Positions 37,579 through 37,737 of a stretch of 37,737 bases of DNA are shown piece by piece. The first letter of the stretch is position 1, and each line of letters opens with the position of its first letter. A program made the translations under genes and the position numbers. The notes beneath the pieces are model-generated. The model saw only the letters and a program-made list of their open reading frames with translations. It was not told the DNA's origin and did not search any database. This DNA comes from Aquiluna sp. (lineage in GTDB: Bacteria > Actinomycetota > Actinomycetes > Actinomycetales > Microbacteriaceae): positions 1 through 37,737 of the forward strand of contig JAOHCW010000011.1 of the NCBI GenBank assembly GCA_028095925.1, in the 5' to 3' direction.

Positions 37579-37585
37579 TGCTCCG

Positions 37586-37737
37586 ATGAGTGAGATTGAA
37601 TTTAGATCCGATGTGACCGTTGAGCTGGTGCGCTCCAGCGCTCAGGATGCAGATGTGCTTTTTGCCGCTAGGGTTTCCACCCAGGGTGAGCAGACTCTAG
37701 AGAGCGCAAAGGTTATTGACGCTGAGATTGAAAAGCG
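37586..37737 (+). CDS. thyX: FAD-dependent thymidylate synthase, 3'-truncated by window edge
   Basis: ThyX makes dTMP from dUMP with flavin as hydride carrier. Only the first 50 or so codons are in the window. The segment VTVELVRSSAQDADVLFAAR, followed by VSTQGEQTL, matches the conserved N-terminus of actinobacterial ThyX. thyX near dapB is a common actinobacterial neighbourhood. The catalytic RHR motif lies beyond the window. Confidence 0.85.
   Translation, partial: MSEIEFRSDVTVELVRSSAQDADVLFAARVSTQGEQTLESAKVIDAEIEK

Overview
This 37.7 kb window is a gene-dense chromosomal segment of a high-GC Gram-positive bacterium (Actinobacteria), most likely a small-genome member of the Microbacteriaceae such as a freshwater Luna-cluster organism. 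Support comes from the actinobacterial order nusA-infB-rbfA-truB-ribF-rpsO-pnp-M16 peptidase-dapB, a short AtpC, an IF2 with a Gly/Pro/Arg-rich N-terminus, heavy use of GTG and TTG starts, and many genes that appear to be transcribed without a leader. The assignment below phylum level is inference from protein resemblance. No gap without a gene exceeds about 240 bases. No tRNA, rRNA, CRISPR array, insertion sequence or prophage gene was seen.

Layout: (1) 1-4263 is the 3' half of the F1Fo ATP synthase operon (atpA, cut by the window edge, then atpG, atpD, atpC), followed by yaaA. (2) 5001-7943, minus strand, is a compact run ogt-tag-ECF sigma factor-membrane-anchored exported protein (candidate anti-sigma or sigma-linked protein). 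(3) 7995-18520 is a polyamine uptake and breakdown island: an Lrp-type regulator and a putrescine-type aminotransferase diverge from a gamma-aminobutyraldehyde dehydrogenase and a potDABC transporter; a GSA-aminomutase-like aminotransferase and gabT close it on the minus strand. Together they would import putrescine or spermidine and take putrescine via 4-aminobutanal and GABA to succinic semialdehyde. (4) 18596-24000 holds dxr, a site-2 type protease, ispG and proS, so two steps of the MEP isoprenoid pathway flank a membrane protease. (5) 24017-30728 is the translation/RNA-processing block nusA, infB, rbfA, truB, two small membrane proteins and ribF. (6) 30738-36651 is a DUF805 membrane protein, rpsO, pnp, an M16 peptidase, dapB and a TPR-like membrane protein. 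(7) 36622-37505, minus strand, is a DUF4395 membrane protein with a membrane-anchored thioredoxin-like protein; the window ends inside thyX.

The least ordinary material is regulatory. At least eleven genes have a TANNNT-like -10 box ending 6-7 bases before the start codon with no Shine-Dalgarno sequence, the signature of leaderless mRNAs. By contrast infB and pnp have structured leaders: infB has a -10 box, three hairpins, a chain of three mini-ORFs, and a hairpin that buries part of its ribosome binding site; pnp has a long hairpin and a CU-rich tract that can pair either with an upstream GA-rich hairpin arm or with the ribosome binding site. The usual neighbours rimP and ylxR are absent from the nusA-infB locus. 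Three convergent gene pairs overlap at their 3' ends with no terminator between them.
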